Shown: positions 36,601-47,801 of the stretch, piece by piece
Numbering within the stretch: the stretch's first letter is position 1
How the letters are laid out: the number at the start of each line of letters is the position of its first letter
Assembly: GCA_015039315.1 (NCBI GenBank)
Contig: WIDE01000005.1
Span: 28,833 to 92,832, forward strand
Reading direction: 5' to 3'
Source: Clavulina sp. PMI_390
Lineage: Eukaryota; Basidiomycota; Agaricomycetes; Cantharellales; Hydnaceae
DNA length: 64,000 bases
Translations under genes and position numbers: made by a program
The notes under the pieces: model-generated
Database searches by the model: none
The model's input: only the letters and a program-made list of their open reading frames with translations
Told to the model about the DNA's origin: nothing

Positions 36601-37906
36601 GCCTATAAGCCACGTGCCAACATGGGACTTGACATCTTCTTCAGCCTTGGATTTCATCTCACCAAGGCGTGTTCAGCCAAGGGCCTTATCCGGTGAGACA
36701 GCATACCCCCTTCTTTGCACGAAGGTCGTGCGTCTCCAGGGACAGGCTTCTCCCGTCAGTGCATCACTCTCTGCACTCAACACTGTCATCATCAGCGACG
36801 ACCGCACTTGCGAGACGATCTGTATTGTGGATGATTTGCAAGACCTTCAGGTTGAGGCTGCAAGAATCACGGAACTCCCAGTCAGCGTGTGCCGGACCTG
36901 CGGGCTCACACAGTCTCCAATCATCCGGCTTGGCATATCCACGCCTACTGAGGTGCATGTTTATCATGTTGTATCCAATGAACCTTCCACATGTAATTGC
37001 GCGCCCACGAGCGCCATCGGAGCCCCGCTTACGTCTAATCGTTCTAGACGTGCAAGCCATGCCATCACTTCCACCTCATCATCCAAGGGCAAACGACGAA
37101 CCTCGAATACCTCAACCTCTAGTCAAGATGGCTCCTCATCGCCAACAGCTGGGTACCCCGTATCTGGCCATGGTGTTCTCGCCAGGCGAGACAAAACTAG
37201 GGACTCGGATCCTGACCTATCTGGGTTCCTACTACCACCGACATCATCTGATCTGCCTCCTCTCGAGTACCCGACTCCCTCACAGAGGATTTTCAAGATG
37301 ACAGTCATTCCTTGTGAACGGGGGCTCTTTGAACTGTCAGGGGAGATGGTTATTGGAGTTCGTAAAAGGACATCTGCAAATAGTTCGCCCAGGACTGTCG
37401 ACGCCTATGTTGCATCCTTGCGCGGCCCCTCCGGTGCATCCGCTCGCCGCGTTAGCCCTTATGATTCATGGGAGGTATGGGTTCTCGATAGCTCCAATGT
37501 CCTTCGCGCCTCTTGCATCGCGGACCTCCCGCGTGCCCCACGAACTCTGTCATCCATCGACGAAAATGGGTTCAACACAGGTCTATTTTTCAAGCCTCCT
37601 TCATCACCATCCTCGCCCTCCGAGTTTACACCCACAAGTCCGGCAGGCTTCCCTTTCCCTCCCCCTCCTGTTCGCGTCTATCCAAGAATTCCGTTCACTC
37701 GCCCGTCCGCACTGGCCCTCACTGCCTCGGGTGACGAGGCCATAGTGGGCTTTGGGAATACTGCTCTGTCTATCTCGCTTCCTCGTCGACCCTATGTAAC
37801 CAAAACCCAACCCTCTACTCCACGCGCTTCGTTTGAAAGCATTCACGGACCGAACTCGTCATTTGGGTATGGTACTGGGGTTAACGGTGCTTATCATTCC
37901 CTTTAG
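33624..37906 (+). CDS. SCAP: SREBP cleavage-activating protein (SCAP/Scp1)
   Basis: Starts MRILIVSGIVITVLVYPALF (TM1). A large lumenal loop follows, then an intron at about 34533-34598, then the sterol-sensing domain: YLTYVVVFIYFSGPLRRID, FGMAFTGIVEIIISTLCSIS, GFRLNMLPPEILPILIVFVG and AENMFTV, ERIAIGLSKSGTSNTIKVVS. Two more membrane segments (FVTNFVLWLVLRYL last) precede a cytosolic beta-propeller with degenerate WD repeats (DIALVASSSDGSIIAAIST, GAWCAVATDGGMIAILSLA). SCAP escorts SREBP from ER to Golgi and retains it when sterols are high. HCAKHT just upstream of the ATG also fits the family, so translation probably begins in an earlier exon ending at the tatcag acceptor near 33605. Stop TAG 37904-37906. 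Confidence 0.88.
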
Positions 37907-38399
37907 GTCACGTTTGCTCCACAAGGGAACACTCTCCAGCTGTCAAGCTAGTGCATCCATTGGTTGATTTCTCGCGCGCTGTACTCATTTTGTTATTTAG
38001 ACAATTCTTGTATATCCCCTTTCCCCCTCACCTTCACTCTTCGCATAATAATCTGCTACAGACCTCGTTGCTCGCGTTTCTGCTAATTGTGTAGGTTCGT
38101 TGTATCCACATGTATCGATCGCGGCTCCATAATGCATCAAACTCCTTTTCGACCCCAATTACCAAGGATATATCAAGGTATATTGTGTTGGATACCTCTC
38201 CTATCAACGCCGGTTCCAACCATCACGATGACACGCAACGAGGAGAGACCCCAGTTTTGTGACACCTCGCAACTGTCACGTTCTCCAAAATTTTGCTGCT
38301 GGGTCCAGCTCATCAAAGGTTTGAGTCTTTTGAACCTCCCAGAAGATTCAAATGTATACTAATCGAGGAGGGAACCTCTTTCCCCTTCAATGTTGTTAG
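37907..38399. other. Intergenic, SCAP 3' flank and F-box 5' flank
   Basis: No gene recognised; probable untranslated regions. Confidence 0.4.
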
Positions 38400-39728
38400 A
38401 TGAGTGTGACGGAGTTGTCTCAGCTAGCAACCTCTAGGGATCTTGTTCCCCACATCCACAGACTCCCCTCAGAGGTTCTTGCTGAGATATTGGATTTTAG
38501 CCTCGGAGATCAGTCTGAGTCTTCTGATGGCCAGTTGACAACTCTCCAATGTGTCTGTCGTCACTGGAGTCAAGTTGCTCTTGCACCTCGCCTTTGGAGC
38601 TCGGTGGTGCACAAGAGCAGTGACTCAACCCCCCAAGGTGTTCAGTACCTTCAGGCAAGGCTGATGAATGCCAAAAGGGCTCCGCTGTCTTTCATCGTTG
38701 ATGGACCCGAAATGGAGGAGCAATCGGCTTCCGAGGATGCCGAGTCTGGCGATTCCACCTTCACTCCAGACCTCGTTGCCGAAGCCAATTTCCAGCAGGT
38801 AGCCAGGCTATTGTCGGATCATCTCGATCACGCCCGCTACCTGAAATTGCACCTTCATTCCGAGGAATCAGTCGCTTCCGTCTTTCCTCTCCCCGGCTCC
38901 GAGGAACAGTTGAAGGAAATCGACGTTCACGTCCCAACTCTTGAAAAACCATTCACTCTTTTTACATCAACGGCCCGATGTGCACCTAGGGTCGTATCCA
39001 TTCATGCCCCTTCAGTCGACGCTTCATCTCTCAAATTCAGCTCTTCTGAGCTTCAGTCTTTGCGACTCGGTAGTTCTGCCCATCTGGGTTATAGATGGGT
39101 CGATGTTATCAAATCAGCAGCTTCTCTGGAGAAGCTTTCTATTCTCAGTTCCGAGAGCGCCAATGCCTCCTCGACCGCTCCAACCAGTCCAATCATGACT
39201 CCTTCGTTGCGAGAACTCGAAATTTCGGGCCACTACCTCCAATCCTTGCTCCCAGTATGGCACGCCCCTCAGCTCACTCATATTACAATTTCCCCGTCTT
39301 TATGCGACCTTCCTCTCCCTAAATCAGTCCATTTCCCTGCACTCAGGACGTTGACTATCCATGCTAGGAAAACAAGCGCCCCCCATCCATCGTTCGCAAA
39401 GGTGGTCGAACTCTTACCTTCGCTCGAAGCGCTCGAGATTCCTTGTTACGGGGAATTTGCAACTACCACCCTCTCGGTCCTTCAGGGTGATTCGATCTGC
39501 CCCAAGTTATCCATTCTGCGTTTGCGGAATGCCAATCATGCACCGGACATCCTGCCCGCCGCTGGTGACGTTCTCCAGCGACGCCCGGAGTTAATCCTAC
39601 GCATTCACGCCTTGATTGGTGCAGGCAAGCTTGCCGCTGATCTTACGCATGCACATCCTGGTCGTGTTCACGCAGAAGTCACTGCCACCCCACTTTCTCG
39701 GCTCGTGGTCCCCAAAGAATCATATTAG
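38400..39728 (+). CDS. F-box protein with LRR-like repeats
   Basis: Intronless 442-residue frame, ATG 38400 to TAG 39728. The F-box lies at about residues 18-65: HIHRLPSEVLAEILDFSL, then LQCVCRHWSQVALAPRLWSS. The remainder holds irregular leucine-rich segments (LQSLRLGSSAHLGYRWVDVI, SLRELEISGHYLQSLLPVW, ALRTLTIHARKTS, KLSILRLRNANHAPDILPAA). Such proteins are substrate adaptors of SCF ubiquitin ligases, and the family is highly expanded in Agaricomycetes; the substrate is unknown. Single-exon structure contrasts with its neighbours and is common for this expanded class. DCN1 in the same window acts on cullins, but there is no sign of a specific link. Confidence 0.82.
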   Translation: MSVTELSQLATSRDLVPHIHRLPSEVLAEILDFSLGDQSESSDGQLTTLQCVCRHWSQVALAPRLWSSVVHKSSDSTPQGVQYLQARLMNAKRAPLSFIVDGPEMEEQSASEDAESGDSTFTPDLVAEANFQQVARLLSDHLDHARYLKLHLHSEESVASVFPLPGSEEQLKEIDVHVPTLEKPFTLFTSTARCAPRVVSIHAPSVDASSLKFSSSELQSLRLGSSAHLGYRWVDVIKSAASLEKLSILSSESANASSTAPTSPIMTPSLRELEISGHYLQSLLPVWHAPQLTHITISPSLCDLPLPKSVHFPALRTLTIHARKTSAPHPSFAKVVELLPSLEALEIPCYGEFATTTLSVLQGDSICPKLSILRLRNANHAPDILPAAGDVLQRRPELILRIHALIGAGKLAADLTHAHPGRVHAEVTATPLSRLVVPKESY

Positions 39729-42156
39729 ATGAGCCCTTTTTTTTCTTGCCTTCTAGAACTAACATCATCGGTCTGGCCTCTTCCATCTCGATGTTCCTCC
39801 TTTTGACAAACTTTCGATCGATCCCCAGAGACATTTCATATAAATAGACCTTAGTACACCTAGACACTTAGATCCTTAGATCCTTAGACTGTTAGACATA
39901 GACCGTGGTTTCCTTTTTGATCCACATAGATAAGCTCTTTATGCTGGCTTTGTTGTTGCTCTTGTTTTTAGATCTTTCTTTCGTTCATCTTGGTTTGTTT
40001 GCGCACGATCATGATACCCGTAATCGCAATCTCATTCTTGTCCAGCTGCCGTCCAATCATAGAGTTACCCATAACAAGCTTTGGGACATCATATTACCCC
40101 GACATCTGTTCTTGCATCTGCGTAACTGAATGTCTTTGGGGCTCTGGAGGCGGGCAACTCATCCGTTGACGGCACCGCCAGCCTGCTCTCGCCATGTTGA
40201 CTACTCGCATATCCTCACCTCGCCGTGCCAATCAATGAGTAGCTTTCGGACCCTCCATGCAAGCCGAGCCGAAAATGAGTGCGAAGTGGAAGGACAGGCG
40301 TCTCCGGAGCCGTTAGGGTCGACGTCGACAGTCTGAGGCGGGCGGATGCTGTAGACTGACAGGAAAGCGGCAATCACGCGACTCTTCCGGTTCTATAGCA
40401 GATCATTCTCCTTTCGGGCTCGAGAGTGCGACGAGGTGCTGCAAAGCCACTGAGAGGTGGCGAATCCAGAGGAATTCAGTGCGTGCCATTCGTGGCTCTA
40501 TTGCTGTCTTCGCTACTTGTGGTCTGTGGAGGATGATTCACCAAGCCAAGAACAGAAGCGGCTTACCTACAATCGAAGCCTCAAAGGCACACAGCCTTTT
40601 TACGCCACTGGCAGCTTAAATGACAAGGATCGACATTGGTGATATGAGAAATTGTGTTTGACCAAGCAGGCCAGTGATGTTGATATCCGTAAACGTTAGT
40701 ATGAGACCACGAGGACAGCAGGAGAGAAATTACGGCGGACCGTATCATAAGTTGTAAGCACGCTACGGGATGATCAGAATCTCCAGGTACAATTCATGAT
40801 ATTCTCAATTTTTACGGCACATTAGCGTACCTGATTCTAAAGTATCAAGAACACCCCACACACCAACGAGGCATCGAGTCGACAAGCCACCAAAAGCTCC
40901 CGTCGAGCAGTACATGATCGTAAGGGTAGGCAATCACCTCTGCAAACGGGCATTCTTCTCGACATTAGAAGTTTCCCTTGCATTCTTGGTCATCTATCAC
41001 TCGAACAAATGAGATCTAGACTAGCCGGCGGGAGAAGCGCGCAGGGAAAAGGGCACAGTAATCTGGCCAGATCGCGTAGTTTCACAAACTCATTGTGGCT
41101 TCAGCGACGACAGGTATCAAAATGATCATTGACGTCGCACTGGTAGTAAGCGGAATCATACTCATGAGGACCACGAGGACTGGGAGCTCGCTCGACATGT
41201 TCTCAGAAGATGCGTGCACATTTACCAGGATTGAACCCAGGTGGGGATAGAAGGTTGTTGTTGCTATGATGATTTGCCCACTGAGGGCTAAGATTGAGCC
41301 TTGCAGTCGCAAGGGATCTGACTCACCAGCCTATATCACAACATCTGCGCCACCTGCTCAAGCGCCACCCAAGGCGCCCTTTCCGGCAGGCATTCGACAC
41401 TGATGATAGTGGACTCAGAAATACATGCGAGGATGGTATCCAAACTCCCACGACAGGATGATTATTAAGCTGACGAGGTCGTAGTCACTGGGAAGAGGGT
41501 ATTGCCAGAGGGAAAGCCATCACCATCGGAGGAAGAGGAACAACGATTATGCTCAGACGTGGGGGAATGGCTGCCTTACTCTCACAAGCAGGGTATGATT
41601 TGTCGAAAGGCATCCAGGCCCCTTCGTGGCAAAGTCTCCGCCATCCAACGCGCCTCGTCATCATGGAATGGTGACAGCCATCGGCCAGGGCCGTTTTGCA
41701 GAAATTGTTCGACCGACGGCTCGCCTGTTGCGTGTTTCGATATGAGGACAGTACCGCGGCCGCCGGACGGCGCAAAAGGCGAGTGAGGCACCAAATAGGG
41801 GTTCCACAAGCTTAATCCCTATGTTTGAGGTTGATTGTTGCTATCAATGGTCAAATGAACCGAACAGTAGCACTTGCGCTACCGTCTGTATATGCAATAT
41901 CGATACCTCACGGCTGATCGCCGAGTCTGTGAAAGATTCCGGGGACGAGGTAGAATTATTAAGAGATCTTGGACCTTCTCGTGGGATGCCTCACTTCCTG
42001 CAAAGATTGATCCGGTCGCACACTTTGTTGCTCACGGACAAGCAGAACACACAATCATTTATCATGGGGATCGGACGCGATCCTGAGATACAGTTGGATA
42101 CGACGACTGAGAAAAACGTGAAGCACGAGCCGAAAAAGAAAAGGAGTCTCCATCGT
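39729..42156. other. Intergenic 2.4 kb, no gene seen
   Basis: A short tandem repeat (ttagatcc units) lies at about 39866-39892. A minus-strand frame at 41082-41312 is hydrophobic but shows no family pattern. No convincing gene. Confidence 0.4.
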
Positions 42157-43781
42157 TCAAAGACATTGGGAGTACTGAGGACCCATAGTAAGTGACGGTC
42201 GAGGAATCATATATCGAGGAGGAAGGGGCTCACGTAGGCATTCTCATATGTGCAGGTGCCAGAGGCGCATACCGTTCCACCTGAGGCGCCACGTAAAAGG
42301 TTAGCATCATTTGCTTAGCTATAAGTTAAGACAGTATACTGACCAGTCCAACCGATTCCACCGCATTGGCCGTACTATGAAAAGGATTGATTTCAATCAA
42401 AAAGCCCCACATCCGCGCGGAGAACTCACCAGCGCGACAGTTCCAGTCCCAGTGGAGCCGGCTGAGGATGTGGTGCTGGACGCTTTCGTGCTAGTGGTGC
42501 TGGATGCCTTTGTCGTGGTGGAAGCTCCATCGCATACACAAGTTTCCCAGTCAGCGACAGCCGCGGATGGGCACGCGACCTGGGTATAGGAGACAACAGG
42601 ATTATCTATGAAAACGAGAGAGACGTCATGTTACTAAAGCGTTTATGGAATCGGCACTCCGATAGCCGCTTAGACAGACGGAGAAGTCTGAGGCTCACCC
42701 CACGAACCGTCCACTAGGCCTTCGGACATGACTGATCACGATTGATGAGGTCAATGGTTGGGTCATGAATGGATCAAGCACCCCCCATAGCACTCACTGT
42801 CGAAATGGGCTGAGTATCCATATTGGTTAGTACCCCCAACTACGGGACACCATTGGGCATTCCCGTTATTCGGGCATAACTGTGGCGGGTAGAAGTTTGG
42901 CCATCAGGAAGGAAGGCAGGGTGCTTGAGGCGGACATACGTTTGTAACCATTACAATGATGGTCTGATTGGCTCCAGCCGTTGTGCCGCACCCAGAGCAT
43001 GCCGAATAGCCTTGATTGGTGAGCTAGCCATCAAGATAGAGCGAGGCGAAGATCGTGCAGTGAGGGAGTTTGAGAAATCACCGCCTCAAAGTGGACATAG
43101 AGGGCTGCAAACGAACCTGGTAGCAGGTGCCGCATCCGGCACCGCACCAAGACGAACCGCCAGTATCGAAGAATACTTGAGAAGCGCTGTATCCGCATCG
43201 ACGATATAGTAACCCGAGTCCATCGATCGCGTCGGCGTCCGATCACAACCAAGGGATCGCAAACATCGGATTATTGCAAGCCAAAAATAAAGTCAAATAT
43301 CATGAGTAAGGTCCTAGTCATAATAGGCTTCGTGCTCGAGAGCCAAACCCTGACGCCCAGATATGGGCTCGAGGGATGGGCAGGCGTCAAGCCTCAAGGA
43401 GAGGTCCGAACACGCACGCCGCTGTATAGACTCCTGTGGAAATGCCCAGCTGCCAGCTGAATGCACCAGAGGTGGTGCCACATCCGCACGCGCCTGACAG
43501 AGCCAATTGATGGATCGGGGGGGCAGGAGTGGTGCGAGGGAGAGGGGGGGAGGTTGATCGGAATGAGCTGCCACAGTATTTGTGGCGGCGTTGGAGCACA
43601 TACCTTCTTGGCCGTCGTAATACCTCTACGAAGGATAGGAGGTATACCAAATATTTTCATGTATGAGATGGACAAAAATTATTAGTCCAGCCAGCAAATG
43701 ACGTACGGTTGTCGTAGCCAGAGCCGCCAAGGCGGGACTAGCGACAGAAACAAGACCGATGAGAGCATACAGAAGCTTCAT
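42157..43781 (-). CDS. GH45 endoglucanase (subfamily C) with C-terminal CBM1
   Basis: ATG 43781-43779: signal peptide MKLLYALIGLVSVASPALA. The catalytic domain begins RYYDGQEGACGCGTTSGAFS, then LGISTGVYTAAASQVFFDTG, SSWCGAGCGTCYQLTNQG, ANQTIIVMVTNLCPNNGN, AQWCPVVGGTNQYGYSAHFD and WETCVCDGA, matching Phanerochaete Cel45A-type enzymes. Asp in AHFD is the expected general acid and Asn in VTNLCPNNG the proposed base. A Thr/Ser linker (KASSTTSTKASS) leads to a complete cellulose-binding module LYGQCGGIGWTGGTVCASGT ending YYSQCL, with TGA at 42159-42157. Ten or so exons with canonical introns; a long one follows GVYTAA. Secreted, cuts beta-1,4-glucan. Isolated, not in a CAZyme cluster. Confidence 0.92.
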
Positions 43782-44455
43782 CCTGACAGAGGGACAGAAC
43801 GTAGAGCTTCAATTGTTCCATGAGCTCTCAGTCTTATGGATGTCGGAGGAGGTTTGGAGAAAACTCGTCGAAATGACAACGCCACGTCGAGCAAGAAGCG
43901 ATATATTTATCCCTACCGCCATCCAAAGAATAGCGACGTTTTTCCCTATCGCGTGGATGATTCATTATTAGAAACGCTGCCAGCATCGAGGGGGAAACAG
44001 CGGTGTGTGACACGCCTGTCAGGAACCAATCATCACGCTGAACTGGGTCACACACAGCCCCTCCCAAATTTCTTTTTGCTCGCCTCCCGGACTTTCAAGG
44101 TTTCTGGTCTCCGATATTCACCTGACATCTGAAATCGGCTTTTTGCCTCTCCATTGATCTTGGGAGAGGAATCGACGGAGGATGATGAGCCAGATGCCGA
44201 CTCGATGTAGAAACAATTCTATCAATATCGCAACATTCCGTTCGCCTCCTGCCGATTCGGCCAAAGAGCTCTGTATAGTCACATGTGCGGCGTGGTGACT
44301 CCTCGTCAAGCCCTTTTGACTCCCTAGCCGCGAAGTTAAAAATTTTCGGCATCCTCGTGTTGCAGCCACTAGCACGACCCTGCTGCCGACGTCGGAATGA
44401 TTACTAAACTTTCTTCTCGATAATCTGCTTTGTCTGTCAATGTAATCAGTCAAAT
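43782..44455. other. Intergenic, upstream of the GH45 gene
   Basis: No gene recognised; presumably carries the cellulase promoter, but no specific regulator site was identified. Confidence 0.4.
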
Positions 44456-44704
44456 ATGGACGTTGACGATTTGCACACCAAATTTGCAAGTCTCCGTCTT
44501 GTACATGTCGTCATCAGGTTCTGTTTGTCGGGGTCAGAAGATGATCCCTCTCTCTCTCACCCTCCCAGCTTCCCCTACCCTTCCCCCCCTCTACGAGTTA
44601 TCCCGCAGCAACCTCCGCAGGCGTTGATTGAGACATGGCGCTCATTTGGGTTGCAGCACAGCCCTGGTGTTATTGAATTGTCCCTTCGTTCCTTGCCCTC
44701 CTGA
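44456..44704 (+). CDS. Hypothetical 82-residue protein
   Basis: Open frame from ATG 44456 (MDVDDLHTKFASLRLVHVVI) to TGA 44704, Pro/Ser-rich in the middle (HPPSFPYPSPPLRVIPQQP), ending ELSLRSLPS. No family recognised. It could be a first exon or a chance frame. Confidence 0.25.
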   Translation: MDVDDLHTKFASLRLVHVVIRFCLSGSEDDPSLSHPPSFPYPSPPLRVIPQQPPQALIETWRSFGLQHSPGVIELSLRSLPS

Positions 44705-45280
44705 ATCGCCAGCAACGCGAGCCATCTGCCAGAAATCAAGCTTCGTAGTCTTCGGCCATTTGTTATTTCTTAGACCTTTGCCGCTTCCGAAGCCGTGTGG
44801 CTGACAGTTTTTTTTTGCATTCATCGCCATCAATCCGCATTTGTACACCGATCCAGAAACCTCGAGTCAATATTGTTTATTTATTTATTTTTCTTCCCTA
44901 TCGTTATAACGAATAGGGGTTGTGCCCTTGAAAGAAAGCATAGAACCAGCCTCTTCTTCGCCTCACAATGTCTCGGTTGCTGATGTTACGGGTCCGGCCG
45001 TCTCCGTGACCTCCTCATTCTTATATATTCCGTTTAGCTTTCCTGCAACCTCTCAAATGGGAGGCGAGATTCGGTATCGAGGTGCCGCCTATATCTGCAT
45101 AGAGGCTTCTCGATCCCCCGGAGTTATCTGCCACCTCAAGCCGCGCCATCCCTTTTTGTCGATCTGATTGTCAAGTTGATTTGGGCGTGCTCGCACGCAT
45201 TTCCGCCATATTGCTCTCCTCTCTTTTGTTATATCGTGCCGCTTCTTTTGAGTTTAGTCCTTCCGCTCTCACCACTAAAA
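44705..45280. other. Intergenic, no gene seen
   Basis: 5' flank of the REX4-like gene. Contains T-rich tracts (44809-44815, 44876-44893). No conserved frame. Confidence 0.35.
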
Positions 45281-47801
45281 ATGGCTGACCGTATCAGATC
45301 ATATCTTGGAGATCTAGGCCCATCACCCCCCACCTCCCTGCAGGCTGAAACCACCCAAAACTCTGGCTCCGCTTGTCGGTCATCGGACATCGGTCTTGCA
45401 GTTCTTCTGACCTCTCTCGATCCTCGGGGCTCGATGTCTCACTGGCCGCGCCACCACCGGTTGTGCAAGAGCATAAGATGGCAGGCCATCCTCCTGGACC
45501 CTTTCCCCCATCTCCCACCACCCCTCACTTCCTGTTGTATTCCTTGAACTCCCTAATAGTTTTCAGGTCTAAATACCACCACCTCCTTACTCTACTCTAC
45601 TCTAGACCATGTCCTTCAACGCCACCAGTTCTAGCACTGGGAAAATGGCGAGTGTTTTGGCCCACAGTATCTGTCATTTTGAACGCACCTGCTCACGGTG
45701 GTCTATCCGGTTACTTGCTCTTGGCTTTGACCATTTCCGCATTGGCCGCCTATCAGTTCGTGGCTTTGTCGACCCAATGCGTAGGTATCGGGGCTAATGG
45801 CACGGTCCCGATGGTTGCTCGTGTCTCACTTGTGGAGTTGAGTTGCCAATTTCGTTTACACCCTCTATCGCTCAGCATCATTGACGAAACTTGGCTCCCT
45901 TCTTCGATGATCCCATTGCTCCCCAACTCCGATCGCGATCTTCGACCCCGAATGCCTTATTCTTTTTATGCTTCTTCACCATTTGTGTCCTGTGTGGATC
46001 CACGCACTGTGTGACAATAATCACTTTACGAATTCGCATACTCCCTCTCGACAACGGCTCGACGCATGTCCTGGCTATCACAGCTTCCGAGGCCAAATTA
46101 TCCTGGATACGTACATTCGCCCTACGAACCCCGTCTTCTCTTATCGAACGACCCAGACCGGCATTGAGCCCCACCATCTTGGTAAGTTAGCCCAAGACCC
46201 CCAGTTCATTCTGTTCGCTTCTGTACTTTTATACTAGCTCTCCGAAATTACCTCAGTGGTCTTCCCTGTTTAGTTCTTGCCGCTTCACTTGATTCTGGGG
46301 TATTGTTCACTCGCATGGCTCATTCACTGACTTGCTCTTACTTCATCTATCACATATTATGGGTCAAAGAAAATGCTCCCCCATTCGAGCAAGTTAAGGC
46401 CATCGTTGAAGCTTCCATCAGAGGGAAGACGGTAGTTGGACACACACTCTGGGAGGATTTCGAGGTTCGTCCCCAGGCTAATCCGTCATTTCTCCTTTCA
46501 TCTCTCCCCTATCCCCATTATTTGGACTGAGCGCCCCGCGGTGGGTGACGTTAAGCGCCGACAAGATTTTCGCTCCATTCTTGGCTTTTTTGGCGGGCTG
46601 TCTCACAGCTCGACTCCGAGTCATCGTGTCACATTGATTGGCAGTCTTGTTCCGCACCGTCTGATCTGCCCTGCGTGAGTGACCGAGCGCGTGAGGTGAT
46701 ATGATCTACCGCATGGCCGCTCGCAATGGACATCCTTCTTTTACCCCCGAGGCTCGGCCCAGCCCCACGATGTTGGGTCCCGCTTCGGTTCGGTCCATGA
46801 CTTCTTCCCGCTCGCTTCTATAAATCCATTTTCTTGTACCGGGGCTAGCCCTCCTCCCTTCCTGCTAGCGCTTTTGTATGGCTGCACATGCTGACCATGC
46901 CGCTATCTCGTTTGATCAAATTTCACAGGTCATGGGGTTGCGTCATCCTGCGTATGGTACGTAACTCCCTCACGCACAACATTACTTTTCTCTATACTGG
47001 CCTATTTTTTCTCTGCCCGAGTTCCTGGGTCTACTGTCCCCGAGTCCTTGCGTTCCTGCGGCCCATTGGTTCGAGAGAATCAGGGAGGCTCTCGGCTCGG
47101 CGCGCGCCGTTCGTTGATTGGGCTGAGTGAGAAGTCTCACTAAAGGGCCTCGAGCCTCCATCAGCCTGGTACCGAGTAGCTCGCCACACTTCAGATAACG
47201 CTGATTGATGATCGTCCACCACGTCTGTTCCTCGGTGCACCTCGATCTCAATTCTACCTCCCCCTTCGAGTTCTTCCGCCTTGCCTGTCAAACTCTATTC
47301 TTCCCCCCTTTGGTTATCAAGCTGACTTTCCACCTCTGTGCCCATCCTGCTGCATCCATCTCATCGACCGATCTCGATTGTTCTAGACACGCGCGATACC
47401 GCACTCTATCTTCCTTATCGCGAAGCCTTGAAAATGATGAACAGGGTGATAGGACTTCCAACCCTTGTGTTTCGTTTCATGCAGCATTCGATCGCGGTCC
47501 AGCGCCAGGACAGTGTGAGTCATTTCATCGGATCTTAATTTTCTCTAATGCGTGTTCCTTGCAGGAACTTTTCTCTTTTTCTTTTGGACGGACTGAATAA
47601 CTTACTGAGACTGGTCTGGAACATTCTAGCTGGAGAACGCACGGGCCTTGATCGACCTCTACCGGTAAGTTTATGTTGCCCCGAATAGCGAATTTTAGTA
47701 GCCGGTACTTGTGCTCATATTTGGCATCTGTCCTGTCTGTTCCTTGTAGCTCCAGCGCGGATGTATGGGAAGGATATATTAACAATGGTACTTGTAAGTA
47801 A
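45281..47801 (+). CDS. REX4-like DEDDh exonuclease, catalytic residues lost
   Basis: Probable start ATG 45281 (MADRIRSYLGDLGP); the N-terminal joins (45340-45660) are uncertain. The exonuclease fold is clear: FVALSTQCVGIGANGTVPMV, ARVSLVD spliced to FRGQIILDTYIRPTNPVFSY, RTTQTGIEPHHL, FEQVKAIVEASIRGKTVVGH, TLWEDFE joined to VMGLRHPAY, then DTRDTALYLPYREALKMMNR, and LENARALIDLYR, ending WEGYINNGTCK (TAA 47799-47801). In active Rex4 the first motif is (I/L)DCE and the last HSSVEDARA; here they read LSTQ and QRQDSLENARA. Only the middle Asp (EDFE) persists. Likely a paralogue without nuclease activity. Active Rex4 proteins work in ribosomal RNA processing. Confidence 0.7.

Noticed and set aside
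41485..41809. Overlapping ORFs on both strands
   Set aside because: No homology pattern, no splice support, no signal peptide; chance open frames.
43387..43675. Three overlapping minus-strand ORFs annotated as separate small proteins
   Set aside because: They are exon and intron fragments of the GH45 cellulase; splicing them gives the conserved catalytic domain.
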